A stretch of DNA of 33,897 bases from Staphylococcus auricularis (GTDB lineage Bacteria > Bacillota > Bacilli > Staphylococcales > Staphylococcaceae). The position numbers and the translations under genes were made by a program. This document shows positions 26,997 to 33,897 of the stretch, piece after piece. The DNA is taken from assembly GCF_001500315.1 (NCBI RefSeq), contig NZ_LLER01000016.1, positions 1 to 33,897 on the forward strand. The letters are read 5' to 3'. Below the pieces are notes generated by a model. The model did no database searches. It saw only the letters and a program-made list of their open reading frames with translations, and was not told where the DNA came from. How positions within the stretch are numbered: the stretch's first letter is position 1; every line of letters starts with the position of its first letter.

Positions 26997-28037
26997 ATGT
27001 CTATACGAAAACAACTTTTTTATTCATTTATTGGCTCGATTGTCATCACGACGTTATTCGTGTTTGTGCTATATAAACTCATGTGGTTTGATGGCCAGCA
27101 AACGATCCTTTTGACCCTCTGTTCTTTTGTTTCAAGCATGATTACATTGACCTTAGCGATTGGTTTTACCATTCCAACGATTAAAAAATTAGAACGATTA
27201 AATCAACAAACACAAGACATTGCACAAGGGAATTATCACGTGGACTCGTTAGACATCCGGACTCCTAAAGAATTAAAAGAGCTAAACCATTCCTTTGATG
27301 TGATGGTTGCACGTATTCGCGAACAATTAGAACTCATTCAGAGTGAACAAGATGAGAAGATACGCCTCATCCAAAACTTAGCCCATGATTTGAAGACCCC
27401 CCTAGCAAGTATGAGATCTTATACAGAAGGGTTAAGAGATGGTGTGATTCGAGATGAAAAAGCAGTCACGCATGCCTATGACGTGCTGATTTCTCAGTCT
27501 GAACGGTTAGCGAATATGTTTGATGATTTAACAGGTCTCATGACATTGAGTCAGTCTACGCGTAGTATATCTCTCATTCATATCGATCAGTTTTTAGTAC
27601 CCATTTTAGATACGTATCAACACCAGCTGTCACGTGAACAACGTCATTTAGAAGTTGATCTTGTGCCCCAACTTCATCCATTTTATCAAGATCAAGGTGC
27701 ACTGGAACGTATCATTACGAATTTAATCGATAACGCGCTGAAATTTTCACCAGCAGGGAGTACGATAACGATTAAAATCGATCAAAAAGAGGAAGATCAG
27801 CTTATGATGTCTGTAACGGATGAAGGGATTGGTATCGCTGAAGCGGAGCTCCCGCATATCTTTGAACGCACGTATCGCGTCGAACATTCACGGAACCTCA
27901 AAACCGGTGGGTCAGGCTTAGGGCTTTATATCGCCCATACCTTGGCTGAACAAATCGGTGGACAGCTGACCGTTGAGAGTGCGCTTAACGTCGGTACGAC
28001 GATGACATTAACCTTTCCCATTCAACAACATAAATAA
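26997..28037 (+). CDS. saeS: SaeS, intramembrane-sensing histidine kinase
   Basis: 346 aa. Two membrane helices (about 9-28 and 39-60) enclose a very short outside loop, MWFDGQQTI (29-37), as in S. aureus SaeS where this linker sets kinase activity. A HAMP-like region (60-115), the phospho-acceptor motif NLAHDLKTPLAS (H130), then N-box NLIDNALKFSP, DEGIGI and GGSGLGLYIAH complete the kinase. AAGGAGG lies just before the ATG, which follows the saeR stop without a gap. A hairpin ends the operon. Confidence 0.96.
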   Translation: MSIRKQLFYSFIGSIVITTLFVFVLYKLMWFDGQQTILLTLCSFVSSMITLTLAIGFTIPTIKKLERLNQQTQDIAQGNYHVDSLDIRTPKELKELNHSFDVMVARIREQLELIQSEQDEKIRLIQNLAHDLKTPLASMRSYTEGLRDGVIRDEKAVTHAYDVLISQSERLANMFDDLTGLMTLSQSTRSISLIHIDQFLVPILDTYQHQLSREQRHLEVDLVPQLHPFYQDQGALERIITNLIDNALKFSPAGSTITIKIDQKEEDQLMMSVTDEGIGIAEAELPHIFERTYRVEHSRNLKTGGSGLGLYIAHTLAEQIGGQLTVESALNVGTTMTLTFPIQQHK

Positions 28038-28043
28038 GTAAAA

Positions 28044-28078
28044 AAAGGCTGAGATCTATAGTGATTTCAGCCTCTTTT
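28044..28078. terminator. Bidirectional terminator between saeS and the NtaA-type gene
   Basis: AGGCTGA (28046-28052) pairs with TCAGCCT (28067-28073). A T-rich tail follows on the plus strand, and a longer T-run (A7 at 28040-28046) follows on the minus strand. Confidence 0.85.
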
Positions 28079-28137
28079 GATATGGGTAAGGTGATGGAGG
28101 TAATAAGTTTAGTTATGCGTTTGTGAGACGAATAAGT

Positions 28138-29451
28138 TTAATTATCTAAATTCAGCAAAGTTCTAAAGGTGTCGTGTTCTGGATAGCTTTCTCTATATAA
28201 TCCACGTCGTTGCAATTCTGGTACAATCATATTGACGAAATCTTCAAGGCTTCCTGGTAAGGTTGGAAGCATCAAATTAAAGCCATCTGCTACACCTTTA
28301 TTAAACCAGTGCTCCATTTCATCTACGATACTTTCTGGCGTACCAATCAACGTTAAATGACCGCCACCTGCGCTTAAGTAGCCAAGTAATTCTCGTACAG
28401 TCGGCTGTTTGTCTCGGATAATCTCTAACACGGTTTCATAACGGCCAACTGGTCCTTTAAACGCTTCTACAGGTGGAAGTTCTGGAACGGGTTCATCTAA
28501 AGCCCATTGCGAACAATCTTGACCAACAAAGAAGCTGAGTTGATCGAGCGCAGCTTCTATCGGAAGATGTTCATCGAGTGCTTGTTTTTTAGCGCGTGCA
28601 GCTTTATTAGTTTCAGCGACATAGGTCACGAGACCAGGGAAGACTTGAATCTGAGCTTCTGGTCGGTCACTGTCAGCTATCGCTTGATCGAGTTTCTCTC
28701 GATATTGTCGTGCTTGTTTGAGATTCCAAGAGACAGAATAGACTGCATCCGCATATTTTGCGGCGAGTGCCACACCTTGTTTAGATGCACCCGCTTGCAT
28801 TGCGACGGGCTTACCTTGAGGGCTTTGTGGTGCAGTGGATGGTCCATCTACTTGAAAATATTTACCGTGATGTTGAAAAGGTTGTATATGATCTGCATGT
28901 ATTAAAGTTGAAGTCGCTCTATCATGTACAAAATCCTCTCCACGCCATGAAGTTAGTAATTGGTTCATCACAGAAGCAAATTCATCTGCTTTAGCATAAC
29001 GTTCTTCGCGTTCAGGTAATGCAGGTAGACTGTGATTTCGCGCTTCCTCATCAGTCATCGAAGTGACAAGATTCCATCCTACGCGACCATTTGTCATGTG
29101 ATCAAGAGTCAGTAGTTGACGGGCCGTCGTAAATGGATTGGAAAAGGTGCTTGAAATGGTCGCAACTAAGCCGATATGATGTGTCACTTGAGCGATCGCT
29201 GTGAGATTGACGATTGGATCATACCACATGCTAGGCATGTCTAAATCAGATGATGGATTAAAGGCTTGATTGTCTGCGAAAAAGATCGCATCGAAATAAC
29301 CTCGTTCTGCGAGTTGAGCAATGTGTTGATAGTAAGTTAGTGTGCCAATTTGTTCAATACTTGAGTCGGGCATGAGCCACGCAGCTTGGTGGTGACCACA
29401 GCCAAGGAGCAACATACCAATATGCATTTGTCTTTTTTTATTTTGCGTCAT
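28138..29451 (-). CDS. NtaA/SnaA/DszA-family flavin-dependent monooxygenase under TPP riboswitch
   Basis: 437 aa LLM-class enzyme of the two-component type needing reduced FMN from a partner. Family marks are HIGMLLLGCGHHQAAWL, RGYFDAIFFADNQAF, TARQLLTLDHMTNGRVGWNLVTS (quoted in parts), the PQGKPVAMQAGASKQGVALAAKYADAVY region and LIGTPESIVDEMEHWF. Relatives oxidise nitrilotriacetate, desulfurise dibenzothiophene sulfone or form pristinamycin, so N- or S-heterocycle chemistry is plausible. GAGGAGA precedes the ATG. The SDR gene lies 63 bases upstream, and both are transcribed leftward from the TPP-riboswitch leader. I infer a role in handling a thiamine-related ring compound; no such family member is known to me. 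Confidence 0.9.
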   Translation of the reverse strand: MTQNKKRQMHIGMLLLGCGHHQAAWLMPDSSIEQIGTLTYYQHIAQLAERGYFDAIFFADNQAFNPSSDLDMPSMWYDPIVNLTAIAQVTHHIGLVATISSTFSNPFTTARQLLTLDHMTNGRVGWNLVTSMTDEEARNHSLPALPEREERYAKADEFASVMNQLLTSWRGEDFVHDRATSTLIHADHIQPFQHHGKYFQVDGPSTAPQSPQGKPVAMQAGASKQGVALAAKYADAVYSVSWNLKQARQYREKLDQAIADSDRPEAQIQVFPGLVTYVAETNKAARAKKQALDEHLPIEAALDQLSFFVGQDCSQWALDEPVPELPPVEAFKGPVGRYETVLEIIRDKQPTVRELLGYLSAGGGHLTLIGTPESIVDEMEHWFNKGVADGFNLMLPTLPGSLEDFVNMIVPELQRRGLYRESYPEHDTFRTLLNLDN

Positions 29452-29514
29452 GAAATTCTCCTCGTGCGTTCATATTTTGAAAATGAAGTCGTAATGTCTG
29501 AGGTGGTCTTGGGA

Positions 29515-30267
29515 TTAGTTCATTGTAAGGCCGCCATCTACGGTGATGTTTTGGCCTGTAATGCCATCTGCTTTTGCTGAAGCTAGAAAGACGACCATGT
29601 TTGCGACATCTTGTGGTGTTGTGACTTTACCAAGCGGTGTCGTTGAAGCGATCGCATCAAAAACTTCAGGTGTTGTCACTGCACTGGCATCGGTTGTTTT
29701 CAATAAGCCGCCAGAGACAACGTTCGCATTAATGCCATATTGACCGAGCTCAGCAGCGATGTTGCGTGTGAAACCGATGAGACCAGCTTTTGCGGTAGTA
29801 TATTGGTGATAGGGCACGACTGGATTTTGATATAAATTAGTACCAATCGAAATGATGGTACCCGCCTTACGTTCGATAAATTGCGGAATAACACTTTGTG
29901 TGACGTTGAAAGCCGCTTTAAGCGTACCATCTAGTTGTTGTTGATAATCCTCCCATGCTAAATCTGTAAAAGGCTTTTGTTTCTCTGGATCAAATTTAAA
30001 TCCAACTAAGGCATTGTTAATGACGACATCAATTTGGCCGAAGTGTTCAGTTGCTTGTTGAATTAATTGATCGACTTCTTTACGATCAGTAACGTCTGCT
30101 TGAAGTGCAATGGCTTGTGTGTCGCTTACATTTTCGAGTAGTGCTTCAGCCTTATCCTTACTTTGGTGATAATTAATCACAACGTTGAAACCTTGTTCAA
30201 TCAATGTTTGGGCGATCGTAGCGCCTAATCCACGACTACTCCCTGTTACTAATACTGTTCTTGTCAT
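29515..30267 (-). CDS. Short-chain dehydrogenase/reductase (FabG-like) under TPP riboswitch
   Basis: 250 aa. NAD(P)-binding TGSSRGLG (residues 7-14), NNAL (about 86-89), catalytic Ser near SIGTN, and YTTAK (Tyr-x-x-x-Lys about 154-158), then the VVSGGLLKTT loop and C-terminal ITGQNITVDGGLTMN. Annotated elsewhere as 3-oxoacyl-ACP reductase, but the pairing with an NtaA-type monooxygenase makes another alcohol/ketone substrate likely. The start at 30267 (MTRTVLV) has GGAGGG 7 bases upstream; a start at 30306 would lie in the riboswitch terminator. First gene of the TPP-controlled unit. Its 3' end reaches 29515, followed by the monooxygenase. Confidence 0.92.
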   Translation of the reverse strand: MTRTVLVTGSSRGLGATIAQTLIEQGFNVVINYHQSKDKAEALLENVSDTQAIALQADVTDRKEVDQLIQQATEHFGQIDVVINNALVGFKFDPEKQKPFTDLAWEDYQQQLDGTLKAAFNVTQSVIPQFIERKAGTIISIGTNLYQNPVVPYHQYTTAKAGLIGFTRNIAAELGQYGINANVVSGGLLKTTDASAVTTPEVFDAIASTTPLGKVTTPQDVANMVVFLASAKADGITGQNITVDGGLTMN

Positions 30268-30293
30268 ATAAATCCCTCCGTTTATAAGGTCAT

Positions 30294-30330
30294 AAAAAAT
30301 ACGCAACCTTCTCTAGGAAAGTTGCGTATT
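30294..30330 (-). terminator. Riboswitch expression-platform terminator
   Basis: On the minus strand AATACGCAAC (30330-30321) pairs with GTTGCGTATT (30307-30298) and a T-run follows. It lies 27 bases before the SDR start, so default termination would shut off both genes. A nine-base stretch in its left arm can instead pair with the aptamer (30395-30403). Confidence 0.92.
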
Positions 30331-30392
30331 ACGCGTATGTATATAGAGGCACACATAGCTACACACCATGCGTGACAAATTCATCAGCATCA

Positions 30393-30475
30393 ACACTTTC
30401 CTACGCTAGCTTCAACTAGATCAGGTTCAAAGGGTCTGGGCAAGCCCATCTCAGTTTAAAAAACACCCCTAGTGT
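30393..30475 (-). ncRNA. TPP (thiamine pyrophosphate) riboswitch aptamer
   Basis: Read on the minus strand, the order is GGGGTG, CTGAGA, then ACCC-TTTGAACCTGATCTAG and GCGTAGGAAAG, matching the TPP aptamer in sequence and order. P1 is closed by ACACT (30475-30471) with AGTGT (30397-30393). The TPP-binding CTGAGA and pyrophosphate helix residues are intact. Together with the terminator at 30294-30330 it forms a transcription-attenuation switch that should turn the SDR/monooxygenase operon off when TPP is plentiful. Confidence 0.95.
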
Positions 30476-30496
30476 ACGTATCTTCTATTTGTTTTA

Positions 30497-30525
30497 AATG
30501 TATAGTTTTTTAATAAGAAAGTCAA
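30497..30525 (-). promoter_or_regulatory. Promoter of the TPP-riboswitch unit
   Basis: On the minus strand TTGACT (30525-30520), 17 bp, TACATT (30502-30497). It starts the leader about 20 bases before the aptamer. Confidence 0.6.
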
Positions 30526-30581
30526 GGTAATGGCAGGGGTAATAAATTAGGGGATTATATAAAAAAGTGATTTGTAAGCGG

Positions 30582-30647
30582 ATGTCTATATTACAAAGGA
30601 AGGATAAATGTCATAATCTGTAACAGTTTGTAATCTAATATAGACAT
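30582..30647. repeat. Imperfect inverted repeat
   Basis: ATGTCTATATTA (30582-30593) and TAATATAGACAT (30636-30647) pair perfectly over 12 bp, with CAAA/TTTG pairing further in. It occupies a stretch without genes and no function is assigned. It is not flanked by a transposase. Confidence 0.6.
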
Positions 30648-30654
30648 AAAAAAA

Positions 30655-30684
30655 GAAGGAAACAGTGCTTTCTGCTTCCTTCGT
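30655..30684 (-). terminator. Terminator of the small membrane-protein gene
   Basis: Minus-strand arms GAAGGAAGCAG and CTGTTTCCTTC (one G-T pair) followed by seven T residues (A-run 30648-30654). Confidence 0.88.
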
Positions 30685-30788
30685 ACCTTTTTCAATCATA
30701 TGTTTTCAAGACTACATTTATACATCTATTTGAAGATCATGACTGATCGTTATTCATTTAGCTGTATCGTGCGATCGCACAACATCAA

Positions 30789-31004
30789 TTAGTAACGTGT
30801 CTTAATTGCATTGGAATCTGGAAATATATGATAAGCAAGACCCATGTGATCTAAAAAATTACCCACAAGTACGGCAGCGATAACCGCTGTAATACTAACG
30901 ATAATGTGAGAGGCTTTGAGACGACCGTATTGCTCGCTTTTGTCATATAGGTTGAATGCAACGAAGACAGCGACGATTGCGCCGATTAAAATGGTTAGCT
31001 CCAT
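30789..31004 (-). CDS. Small two-helix membrane protein, function unknown
   Basis: 71 aa. Two hydrophobic helices (ILIGAIVAVFVAFNLY and HIIVSITAVIAAVLVGNFL) flank a short polar stretch, YDKSEQYGRLKAS. AAAGGAGG is 7 bases before the ATG at 31004; the ATG further upstream (31037) is rejected for lack of a ribosome site. It ends before a clear terminator. I recognise no family. Confidence 0.78.
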   Translation of the reverse strand: MELTILIGAIVAVFVAFNLYDKSEQYGRLKASHIIVSITAVIAAVLVGNFLDHMGLAYHIFPDSNAIKTRY

Positions 31005-31160
31005 ATGACCGCCTCCTTTATACGGCATTTGTATCAATTAAATTTGAATACAGTTTAACAAATGTCCATATTACTAAAAAGACATATTCGATTAAAAAAT
31101 GCTTACAAATATGTAAGATAGATTACAAATTGAAGGCAAGTGAGTTTGGTACGTCATAAA

Positions 31161-31212
31161 AAGAAAACGCAGCTTTGCTTCACATAATATAAGTGAAGTT
31201 CAAAACTGCGTT
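31161..31212 (-). terminator. Terminator of the NDxxF lipoprotein gene
   Basis: Minus strand: AACGCAG (31212-31206) ... CTGCGTT (31172-31166), with an inner CTTCAC/GTGAAG helix and T-rich tail TTCTTTTT. Confidence 0.88.
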
Positions 31213-31218
31213 AATGAA

Positions 31219-31845
31219 TTATTTATCTAATGCATCTGTTTTAATGTCTTTATCTGCTAAGAAATCTTTGATTTTCTGTTGTTGTTTACCGTTTACATCG
31301 CCAGCATACTGAGTGGAAACATCGACTACATTGAGTTCATTTTGAGGTTGATAGTCTAATTCTTCAATGTCTTGGTCGACATTTTTAATCGTTGAATTAA
31401 GCGCTGTAAAATATGTGATGATTCGGTCGACATTTTCTTGATAGCCTTTAGGTAACGTGTTGTCCTCTACAAATTTTTGGAAGCGCACATCGTTTTTAGC
31501 TGCGATATGAGAGAGGTCAGACAAACGTTCGGCTTGGGCATCGGTAATTTTCACATTTGAACCCGTTTGACGGTCTAATTTATATTGCATGAGATATTTA
31601 TTATCTAAGATATCAGAATTGACATCTAAGTAGGTTTGAATCGCATCATTTGCTTCTGATTCAGAAATTTTTTCACCTTGTTTATCAGAAGAAAAAATGT
31701 CATCTTCAGTTAACTTTTTAACATCTTTCGGTGCGTGTCGTTGACTGTGTCGCGTGTCATCATCGGGGTGAGACGATTCGCTTGAACAAGCAGTCAATAC
31801 CAGCGTAAACGCCATGAGACAACACAGAATTATTCGTTTCTTCAT
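31219..31845 (-). CDS. NDxxF-motif lipoprotein
   Basis: 208 aa. The signal ends in LTAC (Cys20). The mature part is mainly helical and contains NDVRFQKF, the NDxxF signature of a staphylococcal lipoprotein family. Around it are KYLMQYKLDRQTGSNVKIT and LPKGYQENVDRI. The role of the family is not known. GGAGCT lies before the ATG; the gene is monocistronic, with its own terminator. Confidence 0.9.
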   Translation of the reverse strand: MKKRIILCCLMAFTLVLTACSSESSHPDDDTRHSQRHAPKDVKKLTEDDIFSSDKQGEKISESEANDAIQTYLDVNSDILDNKYLMQYKLDRQTGSNVKITDAQAERLSDLSHIAAKNDVRFQKFVEDNTLPKGYQENVDRIITYFTALNSTIKNVDQDIEELDYQPQNELNVVDVSTQYAGDVNGKQQQKIKDFLADKDIKTDALDK

Positions 31846-32028
31846 TAAACTAGAGCTCCTTTTATAAGGTTATAGATCATGATTCTCTATTCACTGTCTT
31901 ATCTTATCACGTTTAAAAGGTTGTTTGTATGATTTGAGCAGAAATAAAGAGACAATATTATGAACAGCATCTTTATCAATGATGGAATATTTTTAGGTAA
32001 AAAGCATCATTCTCAAAGTACATAAAAA

Positions 32029-32074
32029 AGCACAAACCACTGCTTGAACTTTTAAAGGGAGAATGATTTGTGCT
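32029..32074 (-). terminator. Probable terminator of the 168-residue membrane protein gene
   Basis: Minus strand AGCACAAA (32074-32067) pairs with TTTGTGCT (32036-32029), then a T-run (A6 at 32023-32028). The loop is long (30 bases), so it is weaker than the others. Confidence 0.7.
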
Positions 32075-32098
32075 AGATGTATTAAAAAACAATAGTGA

Positions 32099-32605
32099 TT
32101 AACTAAAGATCCATAAGGTTATGGCCGCATTCATAACCACCAAGCATACGTATTGAACTAATGTATGAAGCACATGGTTAAGCTTTAATTTGTTGTTCTT
32201 CATCAATAGGAAACTGAATATTATACCTATAATGATTATAGGGTTAAGTAACGTTGCGAATATTTTGTGCTCGAAAACATTAAATAACATATTAAAGAGA
32301 ATAGATAATCCGAGTATTTCATAATTAATGACCATGAGCGAACGCATATCTACGTTTTTTAAATCGAGTTTCTCAGCGGTCCAGTTTAATAGTGCTGCGA
32401 GGAGTTGATATACAATGATTGCTCCAATTAATAAGATAATGAAAAGAATAATGAGTACTACAAAAGTTTGCCCATTTCCACCTGACAATAAATTTAGCAG
32501 AATTCCTGATTCTTTTGAGGGTAATCTAGAACACATAAATAGTATTGTACATAAAGTGACAAATAATACGACGACTACGGGGTATAAACGATTATTTAAT
32601 TTCAT
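32099..32605 (-). CDS. Multi-pass membrane protein of unknown family
   Basis: 168 aa with four or five hydrophobic segments (about 8-26, 46-72, 92-112, 117-134, 145-166) and short polar loops. The pattern LNWTAEKLDLKNVDMRSLMVINYEILGLS (quoted in part: LDLKNVDMRS) is not linked to a known transporter. AAGGA stands 11 bases before the ATG. It has no neighbour in its transcription unit. Confidence 0.78.
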   Translation of the reverse strand: MKLNNRLYPVVVVLFVTLCTILFMCSRLPSKESGILLNLLSGGNGQTFVVLIILFIILLIGAIIVYQLLAALLNWTAEKLDLKNVDMRSLMVINYEILGLSILFNMLFNVFEHKIFATLLNPIIIIGIIFSFLLMKNNKLKLNHVLHTLVQYVCLVVMNAAITLWIFS

Positions 32606-32754
32606 CTCGATTTCAGTCCTTATTAAAATTTTATATTTATAATTATAGAATAATAAACTAAATTATGTATTGCAATCATAATTTAAAAAATAAGTTAATG
32701 AATGAGATGAGTGAAATTATAGAAATAAGATGGATAAAGATGATAGAAATAAAA

Positions 32755-32792
32755 AAACTGCCAACTGAGCAATATTGCCCAGTCGGCAGTTT
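32755..32792. terminator. Strong terminator downstream of ahpF
   Basis: AAACTGCC (32755-32762) to GGCAGTTT (32785-32792), with central GCAATATTGC continuing the stem through G-T pairs. The minus-strand T-run makes it the end of ahpF. Confidence 0.92.
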
Positions 32793-32872
32793 CCATATAG
32801 TCTTATATTTTCTTTAATATAAGATGATAGATCAATTTACTGTTATTTATCAATGATAGGGTATTTGTTTCA

Positions 32873-33897
32873 TTAGTTACGGATAATATAGTCGAATGCG
32901 CCAAGTCCTGCGTTTGCACCAGCACCCATTGAAATAATAATTTGTTTATAAGGTACTTCGGTTACGTCACCAGCTGCAAATAGACCTGGTACGCTTGATG
33001 CATTGACTTCGTCGATTTTAACTTCGTGTCTTGCGTTAAGTTCGACATAATCTCCAAGCCATTCTGTGTTTGGTAATAAACCAATTTGAACGAAGATACC
33101 TGAAACCTCAAGTGTATGTTCTTCGTCAGTTTCTGTATCTAGATATTTAATACCTGATACATTGTTGTCACCTAACACTTCAGTCGTTTGTGCGTTTTTA
33201 ACTACAGTCACGTTTGGAATTTCAGAAACACGTTCTTGAAGTACTTCGTCAGCTTTAAGTGCTGCGCCACGTTCTAATAAGACAACGCTTTTCGCAATAC
33301 CTGCTAAATCAATAGCAGCTTCGACACCTGAGTTACCGCCACCGACTACTGCGACATCTTTACCTTCAAAGAGTGGGCCGTCACAGTGAGGGCAGAACGC
33401 CACACCTTTATTGATGAGTTTGTCTTCCCCAGGTACTTCGAGTTTACGCCAACGTGCACCTGTCGCAACGATGACTGTCTTACTTTCAAGCACAGCATCA
33501 TTGTCTAGAGTGACTTGGAATAGATCATCTTTTTTATCGATGCTTGTCGCTCTCATATTGATCATTTTATCAATGTTGTATTCATTGATATGATCTTCAA
33601 GTGCTGAAGCGAATTGAGGTCCATCTGTTTCTTTCACTGTAATGAAGTTCTCGATTGAACCAGTGTCATTCACTTGACCACCGATATTTTCAGCAACAAT
33701 ACCTGTACGTAATCCTTTACGTGCGGTATAAATCGCTGCACTACCACTTGCAGGACCACCACCAACGACTAGAACATCATAAGGATCTTTGTTATCGAAG
33801 TTGGATGGGTCTGCTTTGCTTCCGAGTTTGCTAAGAATATCTTGTATAGTCATACGACCATTACCGAACTCTTCGCCATTTAGGAATACGGCAGGGA
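32873..33897 (-). CDS. ahpF: AhpF, alkyl hydroperoxide reductase flavoprotein subunit (3' part, 5' end outside window)
   Basis: The leftward frame is open to the right edge (…PAVFLNGEEFGNGRM at the edge is the AhpF thioredoxin-fold/linker junction), so the N-terminal thioredoxin-fold domain is cut off. Visible are the FAD motif VVGGGPASGSAAIYTARKG, the redox pair CPHC in AFCPHCDGP, VVGGGNSGVEAAIDLAG for NADH, and GLFAAGDVTEVPYKQIIISMGAG at the C-terminus (quoted in parts). It passes electrons from NADH to AhpC, which reduces peroxides. ahpC normally lies just upstream and would be right of this window. The gene ends at a strong hairpin. Confidence 0.95.
   Translation of the reverse strand, partial: PAVFLNGEEFGNGRMTIQDILSKLGSKADPSNFDNKDPYDVLVVGGGPASGSAAIYTARKGLRTGIVAENIGGQVNDTGSIENFITVKETDGPQFASALEDHINEYNIDKMINMRATSIDKKDDLFQVTLDNDAVLESKTVIVATGARWRKLEVPGEDKLINKGVAFCPHCDGPLFEGKDVAVVGGGNSGVEAAIDLAGIAKSVVLLERGAALKADEVLQERVSEIPNVTVVKNAQTTEVLGDNNVSGIKYLDTETDEEHTLEVSGIFVQIGLLPNTEWLGDYVELNARHEVKIDEVNASSVPGLFAAGDVTEVPYKQIIISMGAGANAGLGAFDYIIRN

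Noticed and set aside
30501..30506. TATACA as -10 of the riboswitch promoter
   Set aside because: Spacing to TTGACT would be 15 bp; the 17-bp option TACATT was preferred, though its match is weaker.
32606..32872. Searched AT-rich gap for a gene or small RNA
   Set aside because: Only the ahpF terminator is supported; the rest is AT-rich without a convincing frame or structure.

Overview
The window reads as chromosomal DNA of a low-GC Gram-positive coccus, almost certainly a Staphylococcus other than S. aureus. The evidence is a complete saePQRS virulence-regulator operon with recognisable SaeR boxes, the staphylococcal GcvH-L/macrodomain/SirTM/LplA2 island, an NDxxF-type lipoprotein, an LPXTG surface protein and an ahpF 3' part. 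No tRNA, rRNA, CRISPR array or insertion sequence was seen. Both ends cut genes: a repeat-rich surface protein at the left and ahpF at the right.

Layout: (1) 1-1130, the 3' end of a wall-anchored protein with 62-residue tandem repeats. (2) 1186-2823, an orphan FGGY sugar kinase with a cre-like palindrome. (3) 2923-6378, a three-gene operon behind a textbook promoter whose start region carries a near-perfect Zur box: a CzcO-like flavoprotein ending in a Cys cluster, a FeoB-like 'gate' membrane protein without a GTPase domain, and a COG0523 GTPase metallochaperone. This is the best candidate for an undescribed system, a zinc-starvation metal import and delivery module. (4) 6474-9305, an ABC-class ATPase and a YkvI-type permease. 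(5) 9711-14616, an MMPL exporter, an OpuAC-like binding lipoprotein, a TetR regulator and a small acidic membrane protein. (6) 14719-20204, the mono-ADP-ribosylation/lipoylation island: an OYE reductase, divergent from luciferase-like monooxygenase, GcvH-L, macrodomain hydrolase, SirTM and LplA2. (7) 20249-24006, a frameshifted cysteine hydrolase, an Lrp regulator, a secreted purple-acid-phosphatase-like enzyme preceded by an 11-bp array of PhoP-box-like hexamers, and a lipoprotein. (8) 24142-28037, trhO and saePQRS with tandem SaeR sites. (9) 28138-30525, an SDR reductase and an NtaA-type monooxygenase behind a complete TPP riboswitch with a visible terminator/antiterminator switch, an unusual regulon for TPP. 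(10) 30789-33897, small membrane proteins, an NDxxF lipoprotein and ahpF.

How the parts work together: metal starvation is inferred to drive region 3, catabolite state region 2, thiamine status region 9, phosphate status possibly the phosphatase, and the Sae phosphorelay its own operon. The lipoyl island contains writer, eraser, carrier and ligase in one cluster together with two flavin oxidoreductases. Most genes end in clear intrinsic hairpins, several shared by convergent neighbours, which makes the transcription units easy to read. All family names come from motif recognition and gene context, not from a database search.
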